44,092 nt of DNA, taken from Oceanobacillus indicireducens (GTDB lineage Bacteria > Bacillota > Bacilli > Bacillales > Amphibacillaceae). How positions within the stretch are numbered: the stretch's first letter is position 1; the number at the start of each line of letters is the position of its first letter. The stretch is taken from contig NZ_BMOS01000027.1 of the NCBI RefSeq assembly GCF_014647195.1, forward strand, positions 1 through 44,092, given 5' to 3'. Both the position numbers and the translations under genes were made by a program. Below the pieces are notes generated by a model that made no database searches, was not told where the DNA came from, and saw nothing but the letters and a program-made list of their open reading frames with translations. Positions 43,367 through 44,092 of this stretch are shown piece by piece.

Positions 43367-43407
43367 CAAAAGGCTGGGACAAAATAGAGCAATGTCCCTG
43401 CCTTTTT
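43367..43407 (+). terminator. Terminator of the persulfide reductase operon
   Basis: AAAAGGCTGGGAC (43368-43380) and GTCCCTGCCTTTTT (43394-43407) pair with one mismatch and end in a T run directly after the glutaredoxin stop codon. A-rich flank makes it usable from both sides, including for the Uma2 gene on the other strand. Confidence 0.88.
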
Positions 43408-43413
43408 ATTTTT

Positions 43414-43983
43414 TCATTCAAAAATATGACTTAAATCCAGCTCCAATCCAGGTAAGCTTTGAATAGCAATGTTATCATCTTTTGTAAATATTCCTTGCAG
43501 TTTGTACCCAGCATCCGTTAAAAGAAGAATTTCTACAGATTTATTTGCTGGATCCACAAGCCAATATTCTTTTACCCCCGCCTTTTCATAAAGCTGGTAT
43601 TTATTCCACCGATCCATCTTAACAGTTGATGGTGATAACACTTCAATAATCAAATCAGGTGCTCCATTACATCCCCGGTCATCTAGTTTTTTTCTATCAC
43701 ATATAACAGATAAATCAGGTTGCACTACGTTATCAATGGCAGCATCATTTTTGTTTTCCGATAATAAGCGAACATCAAAAGGAGCAAAAAAGACTTTACA
43801 CTCTTTGTCTTTTAAAAAAACGGAAAATGCTGTGAATAATTCTCCTAATACTTCCTGGTGGAGGCGTGAAGGAGCGGGTGACATATTATAAACTTGCCCA
43901 TCAATTAATTCGATTCGTTCTCCTTCAGACCATGTTAGATAATCAGCATACGAATACTTTTTATCACCGCTCGGGATAGCCAT
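43414..43983 (-). CDS. Uma2 family endonuclease-like protein
   Basis: 189 residues. Members have a PD-(D/E)xK nuclease fold but unknown biological role. Family features: YADYLTWSEGERIELIDGQV, VVQPDLSVICD, PDLIIEVLSPST with the catalytic Asp/Glu pair, and KYQLYEKAGVKEYWLVDP (about 130-148). AAAGGA lies 8 bases before the ATG. No partner nearby; often mobile or multi-copy in genomes. Confidence 0.85.
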   Translation of the reverse strand: MAIPSGDKKYSYADYLTWSEGERIELIDGQVYNMSPAPSRLHQEVLGELFTAFSVFLKDKECKVFFAPFDVRLLSENKNDAAIDNVVQPDLSVICDRKKLDDRGCNGAPDLIIEVLSPSTVKMDRWNKYQLYEKAGVKEYWLVDPANKSVEILLLTDAGYKLQGIFTKDDNIAIQSLPGLELDLSHIFE

Positions 43984-44092
43984 ATTACCATTCCTTTCAA
44001 CTACTATTAAAGTCTAAGAAAACTAACGATCAATTCTTCCGATCACTTTCATTCAGCGTAAGTGTCTGGTTCGTTCACTAATTATGGCGTTC

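Overview
The window is a chromosomal segment of a spore-forming member of the Bacillaceae. All of the first 35 kb reads right to left (minus strand) and reproduces, gene for gene, the Bacillus subtilis block between yabG and lysS: yabG, veg, sspF, ispE, purR, spoVG, glmU, prs, ctc, pth, fin, mfd, spoVT, yabM, yabN, rqcP, yabP, yabQ, divIC, yabR, (tRNA), spoIIE, yabS, yabT, tilS, hprT, ftsH, coaX, hslO, yacD, cysK, folP, folB, folK, lysS. The very left end carries a textbook rRNA promoter, so an rRNA operon should begin just outside the window. The gene content, moderate GC and sporulation sigma-factor promoters suggest an Oceanobacillus/Virgibacillus-type organism; that genus-level guess is inference. 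Compared with B. subtilis the block lacks pabB-pabA-pabC (between cysK and folP), dusB and yazB (between folK and lysS) and yabJ (between purR and spoVG), and the synteny stops at yabG.

Region by region: 1-324 rRNA promoter and the lysS terminator; 324-4860 lysine tRNA charging, folate synthesis and cysteine synthase; 4924-11808 extracytoplasmic foldase, redox chaperone Hsp33, pantothenate kinase, FtsH protease, purine salvage and tRNA-Ile lysidine synthesis; 11866-16130 YabT kinase, VWA protein and the SpoIIE phosphatase; 16400-17060 an island of non-coding DNA on the plus strand with 21-bp repeats, a tRNA-Met gene and two tandem copies of a large structured RNA followed by a terminator; 17167-26823 cell division, sporulation, ribosome quality control and transcription-coupled repair genes; 26897-33400 translation, PRPP, cell-wall precursor, purine and isoprenoid genes; 33633-35224 veg and yabG.

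From 35.3 kb the character changes to an accessory region: a membrane-anchored esterase, a series of decayed genes (antiporter, lipoprotein, transporter, S66 peptidase), small membrane proteins of unknown function, then an intact sulfur-stress module (CstR-like repressor, CoA-disulfide/persulfide reductase with rhodanese domain, glutaredoxin-like protein) and a Uma2-family nuclease.

The two observations I would look at first are: (1) the tandem structured RNA behind tRNA-Met (16655-17058), whose two copies share a nearly invariant core but have different, compensating stem sequences, and which I cannot assign to a known family; and (2) a 28-base stretch inside ftsH (8896-8923) that equals the Illumina P5 oligonucleotide with part of its T spacer and replaces a highly conserved part of the FtsH AAA+ domain, which is almost certainly a sequencing or assembly artefact rather than biology.
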